From Podochytrium sp. JEL0797 (taxonomy: Eukaryota; Chytridiomycota; Chytridiomycetes; Chytridiales; Chytriomycetaceae), in NCBI GenBank assembly GCA_027596195.1, contig JADGJG010000450.1:1-19331 (forward strand): a stretch of 19,331 bases of DNA, read 5' to 3'. The notes below the pieces were generated by a model. It was given only the letters and a program-made list of their open reading frames with translations, was not told where the DNA came from and ran no database searches. A program made the translations under genes and the position numbers. Below, piece by piece: positions 8,396 through 17,158 of the stretch (its first letter is position 1; each line of letters starts with the position of its first letter).

Positions 8396-10919
8396 ATGGC
8401 CGCCAAGCGCAAGCAGGCCCTCATCCCGCTCCAACCCACGGCAACTCCGCCCTCAGCCGTGCGCAACCAGCTGTCTGCGGCAGCCGCAAAGAACGTTCCG
8501 GCCTTCCTCAACAAGCTGTACAAGTGAGTGTTGCCCTATCCATGATGTTTGCCTTCTTGAGGTGTGAGGTTTACTTACATCCGCTAACTACTGTCTTTCA
8601 TTCAGCATGGTCGGAGACCAGGACTCGCATCTGATCCACTGGACCGACGATGGCCAGGCCTTTGTGGGTGAGTCTATAGTGTCTCATGTTTGGTGTTGTT
8701 CGGGTGCACTGTCTGCGTGCACCGAGGGGGGAGGACTCGCTTGCCATATACATACTCTCTCTGCGTTGCTTCAAAAGCAATCTGTGCCGCATCGACGCCA
8801 AGTTTCGAAATTTCCTTCGTGATTCATTCTACACGGATCCCACTCCGCCACCACTGCATCCCACAAACCTTTGGCGGGAATACGCCGACATAGATTGGAT
8901 GATTGATGCCTTGTTTTGTCTGGTGGTGTTTCGATCGGCGGATTTGCGGGAGGGAGGCGTTTGTAATCGAAGGATCGGAGTGAAACGAAACTACTCCTCT
9001 GCAGAACTCCCGACACCTTGCTAGTTCTATCACCTCCATCTCACGTCCCTATCGAAACTCGCCTTGCCTTGCTCAAACACTAACCATGATCTCATCAACT
9101 CCCCTCAAAAAAAAAAAAGTCTCCAAACACGAAGAATTCGCCGCCCAAATCCTCCCACGCTTCTTCAAACACAACAACTTCTCCTCCTTTGTACGCCAAC
9201 TCAACATGTACGGGTTCCACAAAATCCCTCACCTCCAGCAAGGCGCGTTGATTGAATCCCAAGAGGGGGAAAGCTGGCAATTTGCGAATGCCCAGTTTCA
9301 GCGCGGGAGGCCTGATTTGCTGTGTCTAGTTACTCGCAAGAGGAGTGGTGGGGGTCAGCAGGTGGTTAAGACTGAGGAAGAGAGTGGTGGGGAAGGGGGT
9401 GGGGACGTGGAGGCTTCGGCGGCGGCGGTTGTGGTTGGAGAGAAGGCAGGTGGGGTAGTGGAGACGGGGAAGAAGGATAAGGGGGTTGTGGATGTTGGTG
9501 CGATTGTGAACGAAATCAGCGCCATCAAGGTGAGCGAATCCCGAATCACGCTCGCTCACGGCGACCAAAAAGCTAAAAATTACGTTGCAGCGACATCAAA
9601 TTACCATCAGCTCGGACCTCTCAATCATTCAACGCGAAAACCAAGCGCTCTGGAACGAAACCATTGTGATGCGCGAACAGTATCGACGGCAGCAGGACAC
9701 GATCGACAAGATTGTGCGATTCCTTGCGACCGTGTTTGAGTCGCGCAGCAGCGGCAGCAACAAACCGGGCGCGCCGGTGGTTACGACGGGAGCTGGCGGG
9801 GTTGCGTCTGGGGTGATGGGTGGTGGTGGCGGTGGGTCGAGTTCTTCGGCTGCGGGGGTCGGAGCTGGATCTGCTGGACTAACGGCGAGTGAAGTGGCGA
9901 CGGCTGCGGCGGGGCTTGGGTTTGATTTCTTTGGGGGTTTGTCTTCGGGGTTGTCGGGGTTGGCTGGGGGTGCTGGTGGGAACGTTGGGGTGGGGAATAC
10001 CGCGAATTCCGGGATGGGAGGAGGGGACGGGGATGACCTTGGAGAATTGATGATGCCCGCCCTGCTGCAGCAGCAGGCCAAGAGGAGGAAACTGTTGACG
10101 GATGGGCACGGGGGACCCATCAGTTCGTCGGTGCCGATTCCTCCGCGGAATGGGAGTAACGCCATGATGGAGGAGTTTTTGAATTTTGATTCGTTTCATC
10201 CGACCGGCGGAGGTTCTGGTGGTGGGAGTGGCGGGGGAGCTGGGATGGGGAATGCGTCACCGAAACGAATGGGAGTACATCCGAGTCATTACCCGTTTGG
10301 TAAGGTTTTGGTTGCCCGTCTTCTAAATCGTCTGGGGTATTAATATTCGCACACAGAACTCTTGGACGACAAAATCTTTGAACTCATTCAATCCCCACCG
10401 CCCGTGGGAACCCCGCAACCCTCAACACCCAACTCGGGTCCTGGAACTCCCAACAACGGGGGCGCCACCACCAGCAACGCGAACCAAGACATGATCAACA
10501 CCATCCTCAACACGTCCACCAACGCCGTCACAAAGTCCTCCCTATCAGGCGCCCAAGCAACAAACGATAACACCATCACCACAGCAACCACCGGAAACCC
10601 ATCCAATGTGGCCCTCCAACAAGTTCAAAAAAAGGCGCAACATATCCAACAGGAGATTGATTTGTTGGACAACCATTTGTTGAGTGCGAGCACGTTGTTG
10701 GGGATCGACGATTTGAATATCGAGGAGTTGTTTGGACGTACAGTGGCGGGGTCGCAGCAGAATTCTTCTGGGAGTGGCGGGAACGCGTCGGCGAGTGGGA
10801 GCAGTTTGAATGTCACGCCGGTGCGAAATCTAGCACAGGGGTCGGAACTACCTGCGGAAACGGAAAGTAGAAAGAGTGGTGCTCAGTTGCAAGAGTTGGA
10901 TGACGATGATTGGCTGTAG
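8396..10919 (+). CDS. HSF1: Heat shock transcription factor (HSF)
   Basis: Five exons: 8396-8523, 8606-8667, 9120-9529, 9591-10299 and 10357-10919; introns 82, 452, 61 and 57 nt; 623 residues. HSF binds heat-shock elements as a trimer and activates chaperone genes in the nucleus. The DNA-binding domain covers about residues 34-137, assembled from three exons: [26 protein letters not shown], then [20 protein letters not shown] with the recognition helix, and [17 protein letters not shown]. The oligomerisation coiled coil (HR-A/B) is about 190-250: [17 protein letters not shown] and onward. Then follow a Gly/Ser-rich linker (about 255-435) and an Asn/Thr/Pro-rich segment. A hydrophobic heptad-like stretch (about 525-565, [10 protein letters not shown]) and an acidic-aromatic end (ELDDDDWL) could be activation or regulatory segments; this is inference. 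The gene is adjacent and divergent to PIG-C. Confidence 0.97.
9770..10060 (+). repeat. Glycine-rich low-complexity coding segment in HSF
   Basis: This part of HSF exon 4 is dominated by GGN and GCN codons, giving runs such as [19 protein letters not shown], and the coding strand is strongly G-rich. It encodes a flexible linker between the trimerisation domain and the C-terminal half. Length is likely to vary between strains by slippage. Confidence 0.7.
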
Positions 10920-11001
10920 AAGGCGACGTTTGTTTCAGCTCAAATCTTTCTCTGTTTACATATCATTTTCATGAGAAGAATATCGTTTTTTTTAGAAATT
11001 T

Positions 11002-11948
11002 TTATGTTCCGCACTTCGTCATCGCAGCCGGAAGTTTGGGAGTGAAATAGAGAATCAATAATGGATTGATGATTGTGTCCAGTGCCACCATTTCGATCGC
11101 GAAACCCGTTATCCACGCCTTTTGACGCACGTTTTCCGGCAGCGCAGCGTACACGAAGAGCGGAATGTAACAGACGAGCAGAGATGATACCATGAGAGTT
11201 AAGGATAACCGCATTTTCAGTTCCTAACAGGCGAGGAAAGGTTAAAAAACGGAAGATACCTCGCGAAAAAAATAGAGACTTACAATTCCCCGGCGAAGTG
11301 ATTCCTTCAGAACCAGAATCTCTCGTTTTGCGGAATAATAGGCAAACGCGTACAAAAATCCTGTCACGATCAGTGCATAGCAGAAGCCCGTTATCATCAG
11401 GGAGAGGAATATTTCATATTGCGGGCTTGGAATGGGAATCAGATGGTTTGCAATAGCTGTCTTTAAAAGGGCACATTAATGCTACGAGAAGGGAAGAGAG
11501 GAGGGGCACTCACGGATGAAGCCACAGAACCGACCACTCCAAGACCAAGGACAAACAACGGCGATACCAACCACACGAAAGATATTACATGTCCTCCACT
11601 GCTGCTGCCACGCAGCACAAAGTACCTCTCCAAGGCGAGACACAGATTCGCAGCCAACAGCGCCACCATGCTGACACACGTCAGGCTCGAAAGTGTGCGC
11701 TCACTGAACAAGTTGTCGACAAACAAAAGAACGACATAATGACATAATTGAGTGATGCACCAGAAAAGCTCAACAGCAATGAGGCCGCAGAGGCAGTGTG
11801 AGAGTCGGTCGGTGAGGAGGTGGCTCTGGCCTCGGATGAAGGTGAAAAGAATCCATCCATTTACAAGGGCGCCGACGATGTATGTTGGCAAAAAGAGGCA
11901 GTAGATGAGGTAAAAGTTTGGATTCGAGGAGGGGGATATGGCAGTCAT
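11002..11948 (-). CDS. Seven-transmembrane receptor, rhodopsin-like (class A) GPCR
   Basis: Three exons on the minus strand: 11948-11514, 11460-11284 and 11223-11002, all joined in phase 0 across 53- and 60-nt introns. The product is 277 residues, almost entirely seven hydrophobic helices: about 12-37, 51-77, 88-112, 120-143, 160-187, 209-230 and 240-263. Class A landmarks are present: N30 in helix 1, E107-R108-Y109 (the D/E-R-Y motif) ending helix 3, W126 in helix 4, CYIP (222-225; compare CWxP) in helix 6, and DTIINPLLILYF (compare D/NPxxY) in helix 7. Deviations are E60 where helix 2 usually has Asp, no usual extracellular cysteine at the start of helix 3, and no helix-7 lysine, so it is not an opsin. 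N-terminus and tail are very short. It should sit in the plasma membrane and couple to G proteins; ligand unknown. Its 3' end converges on HSF, 82 bp away. Confidence 0.8.
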
Positions 11949-12652
11949 GATTTACTTTGAAGTGATAACACAGAAATGAATGAATTACCAGGAATGGTTT
12001 GAAAAGGACAGAAATTGGAGAAGTAGTGCTACACGGCCTCGCCAAATGCCAAACTCGAAGGCAATCAAAGCGTTCACCTTCGCGGTTCTCTCTTTATCCT
12101 AAATCTACTTAAATCTGTTCAATACGCTGCAATCCTTGTTTTCTAAATTCTTCCCCTTCTTCTTTTGGTAGTGGTTTTTGGTGGATGCTGTGTTTACTGT
12201 CCCTTTCAGGTGGGTTGTTGGTGGTGGTTGGTGGGGGGGGATGCGGGGGGGAAGGGCCGTATTTTTCTCGGACAAGTCGGGTGGTCCTACGCTTGAAAAG
12301 CGTCTGAAGAAGGCAAAACGTCCTTTTTTTGCCTCCCAGTGACCCGCCAACATTCCAAGGAATATATTGCGCGTTTTTTGACAGATGCTCCCTAAAAAAC
12401 ATTTTCGAAACCACATCAAGTCCCAATAAAGCACCTCCACAAAGATTGTTCAAGACGTACACAGACCGGGAGACTCTGATCGATCCGACCTAACTTTCCA
12501 GGCAGTGTTATCCAAAAAGTGAGGTTAACTGTGAAGAGTTGAAGGGCGTTCACTAGTGGGCGGCTGCGGTTCCGTGTTGGTTCACTATGTGGAATTGTTG
12601 GCTTAGTCATCGGTCCTCTTGTGCGATCCCTGTGGACTGTGTTGCACACCAT

Positions 12653-12689
12653 CCCCCCCCCCCCCACACACACACACACACACACACAC
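12653..12689. repeat. Compound microsatellite, C13 followed by (CA)12
   Basis: Thirteen C residues run directly into about twelve CA dinucleotides. A simple-sequence tract in intergenic DNA; the exact length is prone to both biological slippage and sequencing error. Confidence 0.9.
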
Positions 12690-12987
12690 CAAAACGCCCA
12701 ATATTTTTTGACGGACCCTCTCTGGGAGCCTTCTCGTGTCGCTCGTTTGTTTTTTGAGCGCGGCGTCCGTTGTGAGTACGAGAGGTCTTCTCTCCGAAAC
12801 CAATGCCCAGATCTGGTTTTGTTTTTTGACAGTTATTCGCGTTTCTTCAACCCCAATAAAATGTGTAAATAAGTGCAATTTTTTGTTTCATCCTGGAGGT
12901 GGTGTGGGCGTCGATGCAGTGAGGGACACATTTCCCCGCGCGTTCTGTGGAGGGAGTGACGGAGTCGATAGGGGACATTTTTTGAGG

Positions 12988-13161
12988 ATGCGTTTCAAGG
13001 TTTGTATCTGGATTTCCCCGCGTTTTTATGGCTGTGCGTTTGTTGTGTCTCACATTACGTGCTTCATTCTACAGATTCATCAGGTTCAGGCGATTCGCAA
13101 TTCGTTCCATGTCGCGTTGCCAAAGTACGGGTTGGCAAAACGAGGCAAAGGGGAGGGTTAA
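12988..13161 (+). CDS. Doubtful small spliced gene, 32 codons or longer
   Basis: The ATG at 12988 starts MRFK, followed by a possible 75-nt phase-0 intron (donor GTTTGT, strong acceptor ATTCTACAG) and IHQVQAIRNSFHVALPKY, GLAKRGKGEG, stop. The frame is also open through the putative intron and upstream to 12736. The end (Y-G-L-A-K-R-G after a basic/hydrophobic stretch) faintly recalls the start of mitochondrial ribosomal protein uL30, but that protein should continue for about 30 more residues. I would not assign a function; it may be chance. Confidence 0.2.
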   Translation: MRFKVCIWISPRFYGCAFVVSHITCFILQIHQVQAIRNSFHVALPKYGLAKRGKGEG

Positions 13162-13365
13162 AACAGGAAAGGCGTTTTCGAGAGATAAATGAATAAACCA
13201 CCACCTCCCTTTTTCTATTCGTCCCTTCAATTAATTATTGCACTCTCGAAATCGTTGATTTCATTAAAAATGGACGAAAACCGAACGCGAAAAACAGGTG
13301 TCGCTTCAGAAAGACGTGAATGATGGTTTTAACCTTGTCCAATTAAAAAAGCCTTTAATTGTTCT

Positions 13366-15489
13366 TCAAGACACAAGCTTTGGAAGCAACCTCCCCTTCT
13401 TTGGGTGCGACAACGCCGGGGAGCCCCATGGCCGCACTTCCGACAAGAGGGTCATGACTTGCGAGTTTTTGGTTGGATTCGCGAGGTTTACGGACGATGG
13501 TTGACCCATCTGTATTTGTTTTGTGAAGTACAATTGGGACGGGGTGTTCGAAAAGAAGCGACGATGAGAAAGCAACATTAACAGAAAAGCAAAAGGATCA
13601 CCCTCACCGTTTGCAACACGATCGGAAGCGTTTGCACACCAACCGAGTTCGTGCGTATCGCTTCAGCCGTGTTGTAACGACTCGAGGTTGGGATCGCAGC
13701 AATCACAGCCGAAAGGTCAATAACGTTCTTGCGTTCAATGCGAATGTGTTTGCGTTTTGGTTTCGGGGAGTCATCTTGTGAAGTTATGGCAGGTGTTGAG
13801 GAGGTTGCAGGTGCATCGGGAGAAGGGTCTTGCTCCGTGGAAGAGTTTCTGAAATAGAATTTGAGGAGTCAGAAACATGCGCGTCTTCTCACAAATCGCG
13901 GATTGGATTTACTTGGAAATGAGTTGCAGCATGCGATAACTCAACGCTTCGCTCGGACAGCTCGTTGTGAGCATTGAATCGACCTTGCTGGTGATTTGAG
14001 TGGGTGCGATTTCTTCGAGTTCAAGCACAACGCCTTCGAGGTCAGTCAAGTCGCCAAGGAGACGCGTGTATTCCGTTTTGAGCTCTTCCACTTGCTCTTC
14101 CTATTTTGACAGATTGAATCAATTTCTCGCGCGATTTTGGTGGCTGTGTTTAGGCATACCGTATACGACAGCGACGCATTGCTGAGTTGAATGTCTCTGT
14201 CTTCTTCCAAACTTTTCAGCTCCAAGGGATGATCTTCCTTCTCGTCGTTTTGTTCGTAGGCAAGTTCGAGCATTTCATCACTCTCTGTCAAAGAAAACAA
14301 CGCGAATCAACACCCACATAAACAGAAAAAAACAGGAAAAACACACACCCTTCAACCGATCCAACAACATCTTAATCACCCTCTGATTCGCCTGATTCTT
14401 TTTCGCCAACTCCTTCTCCGAATCCGTCAACAATGTATTCGACGTGTGCAGCTTGTGCACCTGCACCTTGAACCCTTCGTTCTCGGCAATCAGTTCAAGC
14501 GTTTTGGCCGACATTTTTTTGAGTTGCGATGTGATGGCCATGTTTTCACGGATGGCGCGTTTGGTTGTTTCGGCCATTTGTTGGTCCGCGACGCGGCGAA
14601 AGTTTGTTACGGCTTCGTTTACTTTTTGGAGCATTTCCTTTTTCATTTGGCTCTAAGTGTGGCGGGGGATGGGGGTGTGGTTGTGACTTGATGTCAGGAG
14701 TGTTCAAGGTTTTTGATATGGAGGTTGAATACCTTGTCCTGCAAGACTTTTCTCTCCATAGTGTGAATAACGTCCTTGTACTCTCTTTCTCTCGTCTCCA
14801 GCAGTGCAAGCGCCTGTCTCAATTGCCTCTCCAAATCATCCTACCACCCAAGAAAAAAAATGAGATTCGACACCCAAACCAAAACCGCGGGTGTGGCATG
14901 AATACATACCTTCCTCCCTTTGAAATCAAACAACATGTCCAACTCAGCCTTATACTTTGCACAAGTAGTTTGCACGCCATCCACCTCCTTTCGCCACTCC
15001 TCTTTGGTGCTTTCCACGTCATGTTTGCCCTTGTGTTCGAGCGCGCGTTTTTCTTGCTCGAGTGTCAGGATTTTGAACTCGAGCGTCGTGATGTGTTCTT
15101 CGTGTTCGCGTACTTTGATGTTGAGGAACTCGACAATGTCTTGCTGTGTGTGTGTGAGGTGTGTGAGCTTCACATTGACCCAAAGGGGGGGTGGAGAACC
15201 TTGTCACTGCTAAATTTGGTCTGTGCGCGTCCCAACGCGTCGTTTTCTCGAACCAAGAGGTCACATTTCTCTTTTCTATCAGTGGCGAGGGTTTCGCGAA
15301 AAAGAAAAAAGAATCGCGTCAGGTTTGAGAGGGAATATCTCTTCCCCGGAACCACCCGAGGGCAACACTCAACGATCGAATAAGCTTCTCGGTCAAATCC
15401 CGGACTTTGGCTTCATAGACTTCGAGCGATAGTTCGTCCAGTTTGCTCTTGTCCGTGGGGTTCAGGTCTTCGGCCGTTTTCTTGGACAT
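13366..15489 (-). CDS. CFAP157: CFAP157, cilia- and flagella-associated coiled-coil protein
   Basis: Nine exons on the minus strand: 15489-15374, 15275-15200, 15143-14910, 14840-14733, 14652-14349, 14284-14160, 14100-13913, 13848-13608 and 13509-13366; introns 56-98 nt. The product is 511 residues (human CFAP157 is about 520). CFAP157 is a basal-body/axoneme protein needed for normal motile cilia in mammals. Similarity runs along the coiled coil: VYEAKVRDLTEKL, then QDIVEFLNIKVREHEEHITT, KYKAELDMLFDFKGRK, and best of all residues 179-279 with NEAVTNFRRVADQQMAETTK and RAIREN. The N-terminal 290 residues are charged coiled coil; a Ser/Pro-rich segment and a short conserved-looking end with VRPWG (489-493) follow. 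Introns 1 and 2 use weak donors (GTTGAG, GTTCTC) but are the only joins that restore the family spacing. It marks the organism as making flagellated cells. Confidence 0.9.
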
Positions 15490-15730
15490 GGTTGGTGGCC
15501 GAAGATTTTCAATATTCCAGAAAGGACGGGGACCGGAGATTCACAAAAGCACTTTATCACAAGAATCAACTTGGAAGGAATCAAAAACGTGCAACACTTC
15601 ATTTTTCTGTCTCTCCGCAGGGCCTTCTCTTTTTTGTCGAATTCAGCGACCTTTGAAATTGATAACTCTCGAACACCGCTCTCAGAAAAAATATAAAATC
15701 CAGAAAAGTGGAAAGAAAATGACACCACAT

Positions 15731-17119
15731 TCAATAAAACTCCTTCTTGACTTCGCGATACACCTCCATCACCATCTCACCCATCTCATTCGCCGTCTCC
15801 TCCTCCCCACAATTAATCCGCAAACTCCTCAGCGCTTTACACCACTTAGCCAACGCAACACCCATCACAGGAGTAATCCCCAACACCTTCGACCCCACCA
15901 CAGATCCACCACTAACCCTCCTATTCCCAACCGCCCTCACATCCTCCTCCGCAAACGAAACCTGCACCTCCTCCACACCCCTCAACGCCTTCATCCCCTC
16001 AAACCACACCTTCGCATCCATACCCTCCCCAAACTCATGCAACTTGAGTTTCAACAGCGACGCCCCACAAACGCGTGTGAGGGCCAGGAATGCGGGAGCC
16101 GAAACGACAGCGTCGCCGGCAATCGCGAGGTCTTTGATGGTTCCGTTGCGAGAGAGGACGGCTGCGAGGTTTTTGAGGGCAGGCGTCCAGTCGGTTGATG
16201 GATCGGCGTCGAATGCGAGGGATTCGAGGGTGGAAAAGGCGGTGGGTGAGAGTTGGGTTGAGAAGCAGGACGATTGGATGGGGGATTTTGGGAACAGCGA
16301 GAGTGTTTTTAGTTGAAGTGCGGATAAGGAGGTCACGAGGGACTCGGAGATTTTGGTTCCGCCCGTAAGTGTCAGGGAGGTCAAGTGTGGGAGGGAGGAG
16401 AGGGAGGCCGTCAAGCCGGTTTCTGACACGGATGGGCAAGTCAATTTGAGAGTAGTGATAGTGGGTGGGAAGGAAGAGAGGAGAAGTGAGAGGCGCGCGT
16501 CCGTGATGGGTTTTCCGCGCAAGGAGAGTGTGGTAAGGGATTCGGGGGCGGAACGAGAAATTCCAGTCAGAGCACTAATGAGCAATTGAGGATCCACGAG
16601 ATTCGTGAGGGTGGGAGCGAGTTGGGAGAGTTGAGTGTTCTGTTGGGATTCGGAGGCAAGCATGATGTTGATTTGGACGAGCGATTCGGCCGAGGCGAGG
16701 AGGAGAATTCCGCCAAGGGCTCGGATCGCATCAAGGTCTGAATCACCGTTTGAAATGTTGAGACGGCGGACGTGATGAATGCGGTTCGCGAGTGATGCGA
16801 TCTTGAGTTTGTTTTGCGTGGGCAGATTCGCAGCCAGGCGAGATGGAGACGCCTTTCCCCACCAGGCAGAAGCAGAGACAATTTCAAAGGCGTGTGAACA
16901 AAGGCGGAGGTTGCGCTGGGTCGCTGGATCGCAGTGAATGAAGATGTTTAACAAAGCCTCGGAGGGGAGAACAGCGAAGGAGTGTTTGAGGCGCTTGGTC
17001 TCGCTGAGGCTGTCCTGGCTCGAGGATGATCCCTGGCTGACACTGGCGCGTTTGTGGCCGCGGGGCTGGGAGTTGGGCTGGGAGTTGGGCTGCGAAAGTG
17101 ACTCGGAGGGCATTGGCAT
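15731..17119 (-). CDS. F-box protein with leucine-rich repeats
   Basis: A single uninterrupted exon; 462 residues from the ATG at 17119. F-box proteins hold substrates for SCF ubiquitin ligases by binding Skp1. The F-box is about residues 49-88: FAVLPSEALLNIFIHCDPAT followed by LRLCSHAFEIVSASAWW, matching the L-P-x-E-x-L-x-x-I-F pattern and the terminal W. Residues about 193-277 hold irregular leucine-rich repeats (ESLTTLSLRGKPITDARL, TITTLKLTCPSVSETGL, HLTSLTLTGGTKISESL). The N-terminus is Ser/Gln-rich with a tandem QPNS repeat and a basic KRLKH patch. The frame is open to an upstream ATG at 17185, but that start would overlap the divergent NAA35 coding sequence, so I prefer 17119 (a second ATG follows at 17113). 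Substrate unknown. It is the only intronless gene here. Confidence 0.75.
   Translation of the reverse strand: MPMPSESLSQPNSQPNSQPRGHKRASVSQGSSSSQDSLSETKRLKHSFAVLPSEALLNIFIHCDPATQRNLRLCSHAFEIVSASAWWGKASPSRLAANLPTQNKLKIASLANRIHHVRRLNISNGDSDLDAIRALGGILLLASAESLVQINIMLASESQQNTQLSQLAPTLTNLVDPQLLISALTGISRSAPESLTTLSLRGKPITDARLSLLLSSFPPTITTLKLTCPSVSETGLTASLSSLPHLTSLTLTGGTKISESLVTSLSALQLKTLSLFPKSPIQSSCFSTQLSPTAFSTLESLAFDADPSTDWTPALKNLAAVLSRNGTIKDLAIAGDAVVSAPAFLALTRVCGASLLKLKLHEFGEGMDAKVWFEGMKALRGVEEVQVSFAEEDVRAVGNRRVSGGSVVGSKVLGITPVMGVALAKWCKALRSLRINCGEEETANEMGEMVMEVYREVKKEFY
17064..17094. repeat. 12-bp tandem repeat coding QPNS in the F-box protein
   Basis: The plus strand repeats GGGCTGGGAGTT about two and a half times; on the minus strand it codes for QPNSQPNSQP near the N-terminus of the F-box protein. 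A small in-frame minisatellite, probably variable in number. Confidence 0.7.
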
Positions 17120-17158
17120 CGTGGGATGTTGGCAGGATTTTTGCGGAAAAAAAACAGA
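17120..17158. promoter_or_regulatory. Compact bidirectional promoter interval, F-box gene / NAA35
   Basis: Thirty-nine bases separate the preferred start codons of the divergent F-box and NAA35 genes. The plus strand contains a run of eight or nine A and no TATA box. If the F-box protein starts at 17185 instead, the two coding regions overlap by 27 bases and there is no gap at all. Confidence 0.45.

Larger units (their letters stand above)
11949..13365. other. Intergenic region with microsatellite, no confident gene
   Basis: This lies between the receptor start and the 3' end of CFAP157. Open frames of about 60-140 codons occur on both strands but are mutually overlapping and lack known motifs. 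It contains a C13-(CA)12 tract (12653-12689), G-rich DNA around 12225-12255, a plus-strand AATAAA at 12855-12860, and a doubtful small spliced gene near 12988-13161. Confidence 0.5.

Noticed and set aside
8598..9039. Open frames inside HSF intron 2 on both strands
   Set aside because: Short, motif-free and bounded by clear HSF splice sites.
9086..9739. Independent gene starting at ATG 9086 within the HSF region
   Set aside because: The frame is HSF exon 3 extended into intron 2; splicing at 9119/9120 restores an uninterrupted HSF DNA-binding domain.
12109..12462. Minus-strand open frame of 117 codons with a basic, protein-like first half (FFREHLSKNAQYIPWNVGG)
   Set aside because: It overlaps another long frame on the same strand, ends in Pro/Thr low-complexity sequence, matches no family I know and has no convincing splice partners.
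15490..15730. RFX X-box expected upstream of a flagellar gene
   Set aside because: The 241 bp before CFAP157 contain no match to GTNRCC...RGYAAC that I can defend; the nearest (around GGTTGGTGGCC) fails in one half-site.
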